IMG/VR virus record: IMGVR_UViG_3300046010_001847
Span: 1 to 32,780 of that record
DNA: 32,780 nt
Source of the DNA: a virus
Direction: 5' to 3' (one strand)
Part shown: positions 13,101 through 21,891 of the stretch, one piece after another
Position numbering within the stretch: the stretch's first letter is position 1
How the letters are laid out: each line of letters starts with the position of its first letter
The notes under the pieces: generated by a model
The model's database searches: none
Told to the model about the DNA's origin: nothing
Seen by the model: the letters and a program-made list of their open reading frames with translations, nothing else
Program-made: the position numbers and the translations under genes

Positions 13101-15474
13101 CAACGGCCTCTTCGAGTACCGCCTCGGGGTCTGCGTAAACGCCGCCCATTGGCTCATACACAGCCTGCGCCTTGTCAAGATATGTGTAGCTCTTTCCCGG
13201 CACCTTTGTGTTCTTGACGGCCTTGGACAGGATGTTCCATTCGGCAGGACGGAACAAACCCATGCGACGGACAACGTGGATGATCTCGTGGTTCATCACT
13301 TCCGTCAGGGCTTCGATGTTCTGCTCAACCGTCAGCCTCGGGTCGAGAATGCCCTTGGACAATTCCAGAATGATCTTCATGTCATTCGGGGTGCCCTTCG
13401 CGTCCACAAAGCCACGGACCAGATATCCGGGCTTCTTGTCGATCATCTCGCGAAGCACAGGCTCGATGCCCGGCAGGTTCAGAGTTGAGAGGCGGGACTT
13501 CAGGCCTGTGAATACACGCTCATCAAAAGCCTTCTGCTCAGGAGTGTAGTCCCGGGGCGCTGTGACTTCAGCGGTGACCTCTCTGACTGTCTTCGGGGTT
13601 GGCGCAACCTCTGGTAGCGGCCCCGCAGATAGCTGCTCGGGTGGTGCCTCGGGTGGACGGCTAAGGATATCCTGCGCCTCCTCCGGACGCATGTTGAAGA
13701 TCTGCTCCTCGGTGTAACCACGACCCCGGAGATCAGAGCGGATCTTGTTGGTCATCATGAACGGCACGGAGCCGACGGTCGGGGGCGCTTCCGGGGCCTC
13801 AATAACCGCCTCAGGAGCCTCCACAGCGGCTTCTTCCGCCATACCTATCGGAGACACCGGCTCAACAGAAACGGCCTCAGGGACGTCCGTAATGGCTTCT
13901 GGGGGCGTCTCCAAGGTGGGTGCCGGGGTAGCTTCCGGAGCAGTCACCTCTGGCGCTGGAACCTCAGGAGCAGGCTGTGTGATTATGGGAGCAGCCGTTG
14001 TGCCGGTAATGAACTCATCAAGCGGCTTGAGTTGCTTCTCAAGGCCCTCGATCCTCTTGGAGGTCTGTTTGGTGAACTCCTCGGGAGACACCTTGTTTTG
14101 CGTTGCACCAATCTGTGTGAATTCCGGGGTCGATATGTAAAGCTTCGACTTCTCAATCTCGGTCGCAATGCGATCCCGAGACGCCTTGATTTCATCGGCG
14201 CTTTTGTATTGCTGACGGCCAATCTTGACGGGGAATATGCTCGGGGCTTCTGCCGCCTCAATAACGTCAACCTTGGCCCCTGTCTTGGCCTTGTAGATGT
14301 CCAGAGCTTCCGTCACGGCATTCCGGTCGGCGAACTCTCCAATGATGTTACCGGCACGGGTCTTCAGGCTGAAGATGGGGACGTTCTCCACCTCATCCTG
14401 AATGACCTCTACGGGGCCTTCAACATTGTATTGGCGGAGCTGTTCCGCAGCCGTCGAGATGATGCCCCGACGAGCGTCAATCGCATTCTGCTGTTTCTCA
14501 GCCGCCAAGTCCTTCTGGAGTTGACGGTAGGGACGGAGCCTGCGACCAGCGGCAAGCTGAACGAGACCCTCAACGAACGAACCGGCAAATGCGCCAGTGC
14601 CTGCGCTGCTAAGGAGATCCTGCCCGATCTGCACGTCAGGATTGTAGACCCCGTATTCCATGAGATCGTTGGCAATGCCGGATGCGGCTTCCTGTGCGCC
14701 TTCAGCAAGACCGGCCTTCGTGATCTTCGCCAGACGGCTCTTCACGATCTTTTCAACGACAGGTGCCTTGGATGCTGGAACCTTGCTCAGCAACTGTGTG
14801 AGTGGCCCGAAGAAGCGCTCAAGAGGCGCAGCTTCTAAAGAGCCAATCAAGCCGCTGAGCTGCTGGGACGCAAGCTGTGTCTCGGGGCTGATCTCCATGC
14901 CGGACGCAAGCTGTCCGCGAATCGTTTCTGCACGTTGTCCGGCACCAAGGGCAACACCCTGTGCCGCAGCAGTGGCCGTGCCTGCGCGGGTCGCAATCCG
15001 AGCTGCTTTTTCTGCCGCAGCAATCTCGCCAAGAGCGCCAGCCGCACGAGCACCACGACCGGCAAGCGATGCGACCTTCGCCACACCTGTTGCTGGAATC
15101 AGGAACGAACCAACGCTACCAAGAGCCTCCGCCGCCTGCTGTGCTGCGGTTGGATCCTTGGTCGGATCAATTCCGAATGTTTCCTGAAGGTACTTGCGTG
15201 ACTGCTCGGAGATCTGTCCGAGAGAAGATGCCGCAGCCTGTTCGGCTGGCATCACAAGAGCAGCAATGCCGCCCGGGATTTCAGTAATGCCAGTGGCAAA
15301 ACCATAAGCCGCCCGACCCAGAAGGGTGGACTCATCAGGACCTGACGGAGGCGCGGCAGGGGTCGAACCACGGCCATACACCTTGTCAACATATGCAACG
15401 ATTTCAGCGTTAGAGGCTTCGTCGGGAAAGTCAATGACACTGCCCGCCGCTGGAACGTATATAGATTTAGGCAT
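10102..15474 (-). CDS. Large internal virion polyvalent protein with HExxH motif
   Basis: The 1790-residue protein fits the large internal or ejected virion proteins of short-tailed phages. Regions: an N-terminal strand with IDFPDEASNAEIVAYVDKVY (13-33); Ala-rich helices (60-310) including membrane-active looking stretches; a Pro/Glu/Ala-rich spacer (about 495-625); a domain with HEIIH (729-733) and downstream EEAVAE (788-793), a zinc-metallopeptidase pattern; a helical middle; a region near 1270-1480 (ANLMRDTVAAWITSGADILP) resembling the LPD38 domain of phage polyvalent proteins; and a charged coiled-coil C-terminus. These parts could be injected with DNA, act on host targets, or form the trans-envelope channel. 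ATG 15474 follows the previous stop by one base. No lysozyme-like ExxxD domain is evident. It is the last gene of the operon. Confidence 0.8.
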   Translation of the reverse strand: MPKSIYVPAAGSVIDFPDEASNAEIVAYVDKVYGRGSTPAAPPSGPDESTLLGRAAYGFATGITEIPGGIAALVMPAEQAAASSLGQISEQSRKYLQETFGIDPTKDPTAAQQAAEALGSVGSFLIPATGVAKVASLAGRGARAAGALGEIAAAEKAARIATRAGTATAAAQGVALGAGQRAETIRGQLASGMEISPETQLASQQLSGLIGSLEAAPLERFFGPLTQLLSKVPASKAPVVEKIVKSRLAKITKAGLAEGAQEAASGIANDLMEYGVYNPDVQIGQDLLSSAGTGAFAGSFVEGLVQLAAGRRLRPYRQLQKDLAAEKQQNAIDARRGIISTAAEQLRQYNVEGPVEVIQDEVENVPIFSLKTRAGNIIGEFADRNAVTEALDIYKAKTGAKVDVIEAAEAPSIFPVKIGRQQYKSADEIKASRDRIATEIEKSKLYISTPEFTQIGATQNKVSPEEFTKQTSKRIEGLEKQLKPLDEFITGTTAAPIITQPAPEVPAPEVTAPEATPAPTLETPPEAITDVPEAVSVEPVSPIGMAEEAAVEAPEAVIEAPEAPPTVGSVPFMMTNKIRSDLRGRGYTEEQIFNMRPEEAQDILSRPPEAPPEQLSAGPLPEVAPTPKTVREVTAEVTAPRDYTPEQKAFDERVFTGLKSRLSTLNLPGIEPVLREMIDKKPGYLVRGFVDAKGTPNDMKIILELSKGILDPRLTVEQNIEALTEVMNHEIIHVVRRMGLFRPAEWNILSKAVKNTKVPGKSYTYLDKAQAVYEPMGGVYADPEAVLEEAVAEMYKDWVSGKSKPVQNATGLLNRLREFFRRIFGVLKSDAQTQVFRRIESGEVGSREAAPVVETQVDEGAAEPTIKTDVRVSAAPLPANLEAMNEKLYAPAPQKSFKDMVFDFFLSETPTDRVFKSPLYGDVKIGKWTRAGLIGRAAAVDKNTVIDHLEKMESEIKGKGFELESADYSSLFALEMKDRASHLAVDLAYKGIMYIEKDQSGDILSSTIKTRESPDNLGNVFSVMLEPGQINPETGQQEDKRKIWRLYATAKRAIGLKAEGKRVPAELTDAAVRETISFTETNYPEIVEAYKMYQRFNKRLLEAAVEAEVISQQELADLTKRMDYYSYYYEVFEEVKGPNISTKTASRFNLRPYKGTELGGLVNDPMYVMLTNMNFWVSAIAKNIATRKSFELAKRMGVARALGTGEDPDRTRGEEDQVMFYRDKGVERRFAVSDPLLVTALGSDDRVNVGRFWEVMGLPTGWLRESITRDPGFMVANLMRDTVAAWITSGADILPFIGTVKGFANAYSNGASFQALQSRGIVGSYDRAMIGPRELAARIRRDKMPKNIHMITSSQALVAATSTIWNRLGALSEMSDAATRIAVFDAARAKGLSEAEASWQALRIMNFSRHGASQTLSILTKLVPFLNARIQGLDVLYQAGQAGVRVAIGKARSESEANLGKKFLIRGGMLAAISMALEMINEDDEDYQQIEDYVKNANLLIPLSGFGLKGEFIAVPKAFEAGLLFSTFPQQFYKSMTGEASTRENVALFTSSFASTFGITPIPQFMLPALEVIVNHDFYTGLPLISEGQARLAPELQYNARTSQLAMMISGVPIFYDMTTGRFEGASPIVIDNLIGGYAGPFGTYISQAASLAMENFDVGPERLPRSLSEMPVVRRFFIDTEDRNPKVVSQAYELFRVVDEANRSFSRLKQIGDAEAVKDYLDENRDVLSYRKYVFRLVEGLNKLAARERQIAADQEMTRDEKFEAMRKLRETRLNLASKVSEINEKIGR

Positions 15475-15475
15475 A

Positions 15476-16729
15476 TTAATTCCCGGCTAGAGCTTTTCTC
15501 ATTTCCTCAAGGGTAGGTCCCTTGTAGCCATATCCAGAGGCGCTCATAATTGTGGCTATAGATGCGCGAAGCGCCTCTATCTCTCCAGCAATTTCGTTTT
15601 TGCGCTCTTCACTGGTCTCGATGTTGTTGAACTCTTCGCTCAATCCCTTGATTTGCTCTTGATAACCCTTTATTGCCGTGTCGGGTCCAAGGAACCTAAG
15701 CTTTTCCATCTCTCTTGCGTAGTTCGCCTTGCCCCTTGCAATGTCCGCTTCTTCCTTCCGTTGGGCTTCATACTTGCTGATATCCCATTCAAGAAGTGCC
15801 TTCTCCCTTGCAAGTTCGGATTCGCGTTCTGCCGCACTTTCTCCTGCTGCACCACCAGCAAATGCACCAGCGGCTCCAACAAGACTCTGCATCAATGTCT
15901 GGTCTGGCTGGAGAAACTGCTGAGATGCTGCAAACCACTTCTGCGCCTTCTCCCAATCAGACAATCCTGTCTGCCCATATAGCGCCTCAATCCGCTCGCG
16001 GAAATTTTCCTCAGCTCCAGCCGCTGCAATATCTTTGTTTTCAGTTGATGTACCGGCGGTTGAATTCTCCGGATCGCGTGGTATGGGAGGTGGTTTGTTA
16101 AATGCCATTCCGCCAGCAGAACCGGGGGCAATTTCTGGGAAAATCCTTGGGGGTGCCGCAACCTTTTTACGCTGCTCAGCTATGCCCTCAACAGTCGGGG
16201 CTTGAAGTATTGCGCCGGAAGGTTCCGACCCCGCAACATCTGGAAACAAGAAGTTTTTCATGCTCTCAAGAATGCTGACATCATCTCGCGGGACGGGAGG
16301 CGGAGCGCCCGCACCGCGAGGTCCGTAGCGGTTGTATCTCTGAACAAGACCTTGGTCCTGATACCGCTGCACGGGACCACCTGCACGCATAACCTGCTGC
16401 GGCATGACCTGCTGTGCCGCCTGCTGCATGGCCTGCTGCTGCTGGAGGGCCATCACCCCCTGCATCTGCGGGGTCGGAGGAACTGGCGGCGTTGTCATCT
16501 GGCCGCTCTGGATATTCTGCGGCACCTTAGCCATCTGCTTGGTCAGCGTGTCTACGACTGATTCCTTCTGTTCAGTTCCCGCGAACTGCTGGCGGATTGC
16601 CTGACGGCGCTGAGCCTCCGCTGCAACAAGAAAGGGCGGTATGTCCCCTACGGGGTTTTGCAAAAGCATCGCGAGCCTTGCGTCGGGGAGGCCTTTGAGG
16701 AGGTCTTGCTGCTGGATAATGTTTGGCAT
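15476..16729 (-). CDS. Probable internal virion protein, Gln/Ala-rich
   Basis: The 417-residue protein is not a member of a family I can name. Visible parts are an N-terminal LLKGLPDARLAMLLQNP helix, a Gln/Met-rich stretch (about 90-115, MQGVMALQQQQAMQQAAQQV), a RAGGPVQRYQDQGLVQRYN motif, a Pro-rich spacer, an Ala/Gly-rich segment (VGAAGAFAGGAAGESAAERE) that could insert in a membrane, and a long charged coiled coil to the C-terminus. The composition and place between two large virion proteins suggest an ejected or inner-core protein, as with P22 gp7/gp20/gp16 and T7 gp14/gp15; this is inference. Start and stop abut neighbours by one base. Confidence 0.65.
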   Translation of the reverse strand: MPNIIQQQDLLKGLPDARLAMLLQNPVGDIPPFLVAAEAQRRQAIRQQFAGTEQKESVVDTLTKQMAKVPQNIQSGQMTTPPVPPTPQMQGVMALQQQQAMQQAAQQVMPQQVMRAGGPVQRYQDQGLVQRYNRYGPRGAGAPPPVPRDDVSILESMKNFLFPDVAGSEPSGAILQAPTVEGIAEQRKKVAAPPRIFPEIAPGSAGGMAFNKPPPIPRDPENSTAGTSTENKDIAAAGAEENFRERIEALYGQTGLSDWEKAQKWFAASQQFLQPDQTLMQSLVGAAGAFAGGAAGESAAERESELAREKALLEWDISKYEAQRKEEADIARGKANYAREMEKLRFLGPDTAIKGYQEQIKGLSEEFNNIETSEERKNEIAGEIEALRASIATIMSASGYGYKGPTLEEMRKALAGN

Positions 16730-16730
16730 G

Positions 16731-18326
16731 TCAACGCTCGTATGAATCGTAGTATTCGGGTTCTAGATCTGCGAGGCCACCGCCCCGGTAATAGTACTGA
16801 GGATACTGGCCGTAGGGAACAAGGCCACCGGCAGCAAATAGACTTCCGACCGCGCTGCCAATGTTGCCAATCGTGTTGCCAATTCCGCTGGCAATGTTAC
16901 CAATTCCCTGTGCACCACCTAGCCCCTGCGCCAATCCGCCGATGGCCGTAGCGCCAGCCAGAACATTCTGCCATGTGGATGGCTGGTCAGGCTTTGTTGA
17001 TGGAAGCGGGGAGCTTGAGCCGCTCAGAGGTGCCATGATATTAGCACCTGCGGTTGCAACGTCAAGTGGGAACATTGTACGGGACAGTTGATAACCCTGC
17101 TGCTGCTGGCCACCAGCCTGTGCCGCAGCAAGGTTGGCAATCTGCATGTTCTTCCTCTGTTCTGCGAGAACCGCCTGACGAGAAGCCGCGCTCTCCTGCC
17201 CGGCCAGCCCAGCAAACTGAGCTTCCTTTGCAGCCGCTGTCTGAGCAGCTTCCTGCTGGCGTGTACCCATAAGACCGGCCAGCCCTTGAAGTTCAGCCTC
17301 TTTGGCTGCGGCTGTCTGAGCGGCCTCAAGCTCACGGGTGCCGCGAAGCCCCGCAAGACCCTGAAGCTCTGCCTCCTTAGCAGCAGCAGCTTGCGCTGCT
17401 GTAGCCTCACGGGCTCCCATTGCACCGACCAGAGCCTGAAACTCAGCGCCCTTTCCGAACTGACGAGAAGCCTCACCAGCCTGACGGGCCGCAAGAGCAC
17501 TCTCAATTCCCTGCACACCAGCCTGCTGTGCAAACTGGCGGGATTGCTCTTCTGCCTGCTCAGCAGCCATGCGGTCGGCAAACTCCTTGCCATACAGGCC
17601 AACTGCGGACTCATAAGATGACTGAAGGCTCTGGGCCTCAAGATCAGCTAGCCGGTCAAGGTAGTCGCGACGGGCAAGCTCTTCCTGAACCGCAGACCCC
17701 GAACCGCCGAATGTGCCGGAACGAATGGCCTCTAGTTCGCGCTGACCCCGACCTTCCTGATATGCTTTTTCAAGCCGAGCCTTCTGCCGACCGGCCACAA
17801 GCTCCTCATAGGGAGACATTCGCTCTTGAATGTTCCGGGTTGTGTAGTCCGACCTGCTGAACTGAGACGGGTCGAATCCCGCCTTGGCAGCAGCCTGCGC
17901 CTCGATGTCAGCGTATGAGGTCGGGGCATACTGACCTGCGGCACCATATCGGCTCTCAAGGTCGCCAAACTGCGTCTGATCATACAGACCGGCCTGACGA
18001 TACAGGTCTGCGATGTCGCCGTAGGCAGTCTTGTCATAGATGCCTGCTCTGCGATACAGATCGGCAATGTCGCCGTACTGCGTCTTGTCATAGCCTCCGG
18101 CTGCGCCGTAGGCTCCGTAAAGATCGCCCATGCGCTGGAGCGCCTGCATCTGCTCGGGGTCGCCATACATGTAAAGCGACGGGATGCCATAGTAATATGC
18201 TTGGGTGAGAAGAGACTCGTCTGGATATCCAGCCTCAAGAGCAGCCTGCTGAGCCTTTCTGGCCTCGCCAAGCTGTTCCTTGGTGTACTCTTCTATGCTC
18301 TTGCCGATTGATGTTTTTTCAGCCAT
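16731..18326 (-). CDS. Internal virion protein with Tyr- and Ala-rich repeats
   Basis: The 531-residue protein has three sections. After a helical start there is a short tandem repeat built on YGDIADLYRRAGIYDKT (about residues 75-130, four copies with drift). A central part carries longer Ala/Glu repeats of about 27 residues (AAAKEAELQGLAGLRGTREL and variants, about 310-395), predicted long helices. The C-terminus has a glycine-zipper stretch (GIGNIASGIGNTIGNIGSAV) followed by FAAGGLVPYG and a Tyr-rich tail. The zipper suggests membrane insertion, and the whole resembles ejection proteins forming a helical tube. The role is inferred from position and composition. ATG 18326 lacks a strong ribosome binding site and follows the preceding stop by two bases. 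Confidence 0.7.
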   Translation of the reverse strand: MAEKTSIGKSIEEYTKEQLGEARKAQQAALEAGYPDESLLTQAYYYGIPSLYMYGDPEQMQALQRMGDLYGAYGAAGGYDKTQYGDIADLYRRAGIYDKTAYGDIADLYRQAGLYDQTQFGDLESRYGAAGQYAPTSYADIEAQAAAKAGFDPSQFSRSDYTTRNIQERMSPYEELVAGRQKARLEKAYQEGRGQRELEAIRSGTFGGSGSAVQEELARRDYLDRLADLEAQSLQSSYESAVGLYGKEFADRMAAEQAEEQSRQFAQQAGVQGIESALAARQAGEASRQFGKGAEFQALVGAMGAREATAAQAAAAKEAELQGLAGLRGTRELEAAQTAAAKEAELQGLAGLMGTRQQEAAQTAAAKEAQFAGLAGQESAASRQAVLAEQRKNMQIANLAAAQAGGQQQQGYQLSRTMFPLDVATAGANIMAPLSGSSSPLPSTKPDQPSTWQNVLAGATAIGGLAQGLGGAQGIGNIASGIGNTIGNIGSAVGSLFAAGGLVPYGQYPQYYYRGGGLADLEPEYYDSYER

Positions 18327-18328
18327 GA

Positions 18329-19435
18329 TTATGCCGGTATGAATTCACTGGGGTTGATGGGTTCTGACCCTTTGATCAATTCTGATCCGGCCTCACGAAG
18401 GCGGGCAACCATTGCATCAAGGACCTTTGCTCCGGCCTCCGTTGACCCGTCACCAAGTGTGGCAACTGCCCATGCCGGTATTACGTACTCACCGCTTGCA
18501 ATGCGGACATCCTCGCGGCCATCTATCGACCCGGGGACCAAATCTGCAACCCCGCTTCCGGGGCCGCTAACTACACCGCCATCGGCATAGGCCCGCATAA
18601 GCTCTGCGGTGGCCTCTGGGCCGAACATCTTGTCGTAGGCGTCGAGTGCCTTACGTGGCTCTGGATGCTGCCCACGGAGCGCCGCAATGCCTCCTGAGAC
18701 CACACCACCCTTGTCCAACGTCTGCTGGACAACGCCACCCTCGGCATAACCAACCGCCCTACGCCCAAGTGACGCTAGGGAAGCCGCCTTTCCACCGTAG
18801 GAGCTTGCCTGTCCAAGGCCAGCCAGAGCGGCCTCCGCAGGACCTATGGCCAAGTATGGGGCAATATATCCGGCCACGTCCCCAACAAGGGCGGCTGCGG
18901 GGTTTTTCTCTTCGCCTTCCTTGAGGGCGTACTCTTCCTCCGAAAGCTCACGCTGGTAATCGGGAGAGTTTTCGTAGCCCAGCATGTCCATCAGGTAGTC
19001 GTAGGCGTAGTCGCCACCCGCCTTACCATATTTGTACGTGCCGAAGGTAGCCTTGTCCGCCGCATTGCGGAGAGCCGTGTAAAAGTCGTCGGAGTAGCCA
19101 TCGTTTCTGCGAACCCCGCCACCCTCTGCCATTGCCTGCCCGGCACGGATCTTTCCATAGGGCATAAGGGGTGTGATTGTCTTTCCACCAAGGCCAGCGG
19201 TTGAGTTGACGGGGGAAGATCCCGTCTGAGATTGTGTCGAATATGTTCCCTGCTGGGAATACTGGTTTTGCTGATCCGACAGATTGCCTAGCTGGGGTGC
19301 TGGCTGGCTGGGTCCGGATTGGTTTTGTAGGCTTCCAATACCTTGATTATAGCCGAACATGGGCTTGTCCACAAGTTCCTGCGGCTTCTGATATTGGCCA
19401 AGGCCAAAGTTCTGGGGCATGTTGTTGAAATACAT
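18329..19435 (-). CDS. Virion-associated protein with GG-x-V motifs
   Basis: The 368-residue protein begins with an Asn/Gln/Ser-rich disordered region, has MAEGGGVRRNDGYSDDFYTA, a helical Ala/Gly section that could contact membrane, and a C-terminal domain starting YADGGVVSGPGSGVADLVPG and continuing RIASGEYVIPAWAVATLGDG. The C-terminal pattern (GGxVSGPG ... DxIP ... SxGEYVIPAxVVxxLGxGS) is widespread in phage minor virion and tape-measure-like proteins as I recall it, but its role is unknown. Four GGxV motifs occur in this protein alone. ATG 19435 follows the previous stop (TAATATG) by one base. Confidence 0.65.
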   Translation of the reverse strand: MYFNNMPQNFGLGQYQKPQELVDKPMFGYNQGIGSLQNQSGPSQPAPQLGNLSDQQNQYSQQGTYSTQSQTGSSPVNSTAGLGGKTITPLMPYGKIRAGQAMAEGGGVRRNDGYSDDFYTALRNAADKATFGTYKYGKAGGDYAYDYLMDMLGYENSPDYQRELSEEEYALKEGEEKNPAAALVGDVAGYIAPYLAIGPAEAALAGLGQASSYGGKAASLASLGRRAVGYAEGGVVQQTLDKGGVVSGGIAALRGQHPEPRKALDAYDKMFGPEATAELMRAYADGGVVSGPGSGVADLVPGSIDGREDVRIASGEYVIPAWAVATLGDGSTEAGAKVLDAMVARLREAGSELIKGSEPINPSEFIPA

Positions 19436-19436
19436 A

Positions 19437-19697
19437 TTAGCTCACAATCTTTAATACGCCACTGTCCGACCACACGCTTCCAGAAGGAAGGCCGGTAGAG
19501 GATGTTGGGATGTTCTGGATCGTCAGGCCCGATATTGGATAACCGGCCACCTCGCCGGAAAGATCGGAGCCAACCGTTACAGGCCGAATTGTGTTCAGCT
19601 TGTTCACGATAATGTTTAGCTGCCTGATCAGGCGGTTCATATATTCCCGATCATACTCCTTTGGAGGAAGCGGGAGTGCCGAAGTAGTGATTGTCAC
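19437..19697 (-). CDS. Small virion-operon protein
   Basis: This 86-residue protein has a predicted helix with YDREYMNRLIRQLNIIVNKL, suited to forming a trimeric or dimeric coiled coil, and a C-terminal strand region (LTIQNIPTSSTGLPSGSVW). Similar small proteins sit beside tail genes in marine phages, as I recall. It could be a fibre-associated or assembly protein. It starts with GTG 19697, which overlaps the TGA of the preceding gene (GTGA), with AAAGGA nine bases upstream; the start is fixed by that coupling. Confidence 0.6.
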   Translation of the reverse strand: MTITTSALPLPPKEYDREYMNRLIRQLNIIVNKLNTIRPVTVGSDLSGEVAGYPISGLTIQNIPTSSTGLPSGSVWSDSGVLKIVS

Positions 19698-21880
19698 CTG
19701 CGGCCATCCTTTCTCATGTCAAGACGCGGGGTTCCCAAGCGCCAAGCCACGCCGGTTTCATCGCTCTCAACGCGCAGTATAACAGACCTTGCGCGGAGGC
19801 GTGTAAACACCTGATCGGTGAAGCGGTTCACGTTAAGAGTGGCTGCGGAGTTTCTCTGAACATTACGTTCATCACCAGCACCAATTGCAGCGCCCGGGTA
19901 GTCCTGAGGCTTGATAGTGAACTTCACAATTGGCTGATCACCATTGTTCGTTGTCGAGTTTCGGAATGTGATGTCTGGGATGACGCGGTTTATGAAGAGG
20001 AACTCATTGCCCTCCTCAATTTCAACGGGGCTAGATTGCACGTATGCCGTGATAGGTGATGCAGGACTTGTTGACCCGTCATCGAATCCGCTTTCCTGAT
20101 CATACAGGTATCCATCCACGCTTACGGCCCGTGGGTTCGGATGGCTGGTTCTGTCGATCCACGCGGTTCTGGCCATGGTGCCATAATACCATGCCTGCTC
20201 GACGTAGTTGTAGACAACGTATTTGTCCACCTCACGCTGTCCCGGGGTGCCGCCCTGAGACTCCGATGGGTAGAACCAGATGATTTCATTGTTGCCAGAG
20301 TCGGCTGAGCAGTAGACCTTGTCACCGTCCTCAGTGCTGATATCGAGGAACACGTAGTCACGGACGGTGCAAGGGAGTGGCTGGATCTTGCCGTCGTAGT
20401 AATAGAAGTTGTTCGTTCCCATCCAGTACGCGACAGAGCCCGTGACAATCTTTGAGTTCGGGCCGACAATGTCAAAGTTCGAGCCGATAAAGTTGACGCC
20501 GTATCCGCCCGGAGGACCAACATAGGTCATAGAGAACAGCGCCGTATCCGTCCAGACGAGGATTTCTTCGCGGTTTTGAATTGCCGTGATGATGTAGGAG
20601 CCAGTTGACAGCCTTGTCTCACCGGCTGTCTTTGTTGTGTCGGCAATGTCCCAATTGGTTGGGTCATTGGAGTCGGACCAACGGATCACCATCTTGTCTT
20701 GTTTTTGGCCTACGTCGTATGGGTTGCATCCAAAGGCGATTACCTGCCTGTTCTGGTCGGAGACCGTAACCTCGGTCGCAACATATGGAAGGTATGATTT
20801 TGCATACGCCGACCCAAGCTGGCTGATGCTCACCGCCGGGCCATCCTGATCGCTAACGTCCCAATACACAATCGACGACACATAGACAATCGAGTCCGTG
20901 CCGCCAGTGTCAGCGGTTACTCCCGCGCTAGCAGTAGAGACCGTGAATGTGTAGGCATTGGCATTAGCAACAGTGATGGTGTGGGTGCCATTGAGCTGTG
21001 TTGCGGGCACTCCACCAATCGAGGATGTCACGCCGCCAATAATGATTGCGGTGTTGCTGGAGAAGCCGTGGTTTACCTGCGTCACCGTGACTGTGTTGCT
21101 GGTGTTGGCAGTTGAGATCGGGTTGTTGCCAAGGGTGTAGCCATTGGTCAGGTCCCTCGGACAGGCAATCATGTCCTCGCCGTAGTTGTCCACGGTCCAG
21201 AGACCACTGTAATACGTGCTAACGGTTGTGTCTGGGCCGAAGCCCCATCCATACGACCCAGATATACCGCCCCACGGGCCGGAGCCCCAGCCAGCGAAGA
21301 TGACCGTAGAGGAAATTCCCGGATGGAACTCATAATTGACGGACACATTTGATCCGCCGCCAGATCCAGTAGAGGTTGCCGTGCCAGCCGTGATGACGGA
21401 ATAGGCGTTCGAGTTTATGACGTTGGATACAACGAGGTTCTTGTTGATCTGCGTTGCCAGAACACCGTTTACATTTGACGACCCCGAAATCGTGATGTAG
21501 TCGCCAGCCACAGCGCCGTGGTTCACATCCGTGATCGTTATTGTGCTGGATGCGTTGGTGGTCGCTATTGGGTCGGTGCCGAGTGTTACAGACCTGCGGA
21601 TAGGGGTTATATCAATGACTGAAGATGAATTGTCGACATAGAACTTGATGTTCGTCGGGCAGGCAAGATACTTGGTGCCGACAAGGTCAGACCAGTCATA
21701 CAACTTCCGGCACTTTCCAATGAGCGCGGTTTGGTCTTCGTAGATACGAGTCCATCCGCCAATCTTTTCGGGCAGGCCGTTCCTGAAGCGTATGTAATCA
21801 GAATCAAACCAGCCGCCGCTGTTTGTATAAGCGGTGGTATCCCTGTTAATCCCGGGCTGTAGTTTGATTTTACCGAGCAT
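19694..21880 (-). CDS. Tail hub or DNA-stabilisation protein (P22 gp10-like, tentative)
   Basis: The 728-residue protein opens with KIKLQPGINRDTTAYTNSGG and contains WFDSDYIRFRNGLPEKIGGW, typical of large beta-rich neck or tail proteins of podoviruses related to P22 gp10 or T7 gp12. Two related inserts (DPIATTNASSTITITDVNHG and NPISTANTSNTVTVTQVNHG) look like a duplicated Ig-like or beta-sandwich domain at about 105-180 and 255-325. The middle has a beta-propeller-like run of WxxD segments (IRWSDSNDPTNWDIAD). The C-terminus is beta-rich. It is probably part of the tail tube or hub that closes the head. Family assignment is from pattern memory only. Confidence 0.65.
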   Translation of the reverse strand: MLGKIKLQPGINRDTTAYTNSGGWFDSDYIRFRNGLPEKIGGWTRIYEDQTALIGKCRKLYDWSDLVGTKYLACPTNIKFYVDNSSSVIDITPIRRSVTLGTDPIATTNASSTITITDVNHGAVAGDYITISGSSNVNGVLATQINKNLVVSNVINSNAYSVITAGTATSTGSGGGSNVSVNYEFHPGISSTVIFAGWGSGPWGGISGSYGWGFGPDTTVSTYYSGLWTVDNYGEDMIACPRDLTNGYTLGNNPISTANTSNTVTVTQVNHGFSSNTAIIIGGVTSSIGGVPATQLNGTHTITVANANAYTFTVSTASAGVTADTGGTDSIVYVSSIVYWDVSDQDGPAVSISQLGSAYAKSYLPYVATEVTVSDQNRQVIAFGCNPYDVGQKQDKMVIRWSDSNDPTNWDIADTTKTAGETRLSTGSYIITAIQNREEILVWTDTALFSMTYVGPPGGYGVNFIGSNFDIVGPNSKIVTGSVAYWMGTNNFYYYDGKIQPLPCTVRDYVFLDISTEDGDKVYCSADSGNNEIIWFYPSESQGGTPGQREVDKYVVYNYVEQAWYYGTMARTAWIDRTSHPNPRAVSVDGYLYDQESGFDDGSTSPASPITAYVQSSPVEIEEGNEFLFINRVIPDITFRNSTTNNGDQPIVKFTIKPQDYPGAAIGAGDERNVQRNSAATLNVNRFTDQVFTRLRARSVILRVESDETGVAWRLGTPRLDMRKDGRR

Positions 21881-21891
21881 TTAAGGCCCCG

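Noticed and set aside
12364-14838. Plus-strand frames of 268 and 374 codons within the large virion gene
   Set aside because: Compositionally they are shadows; no family resemblance and no operon context.
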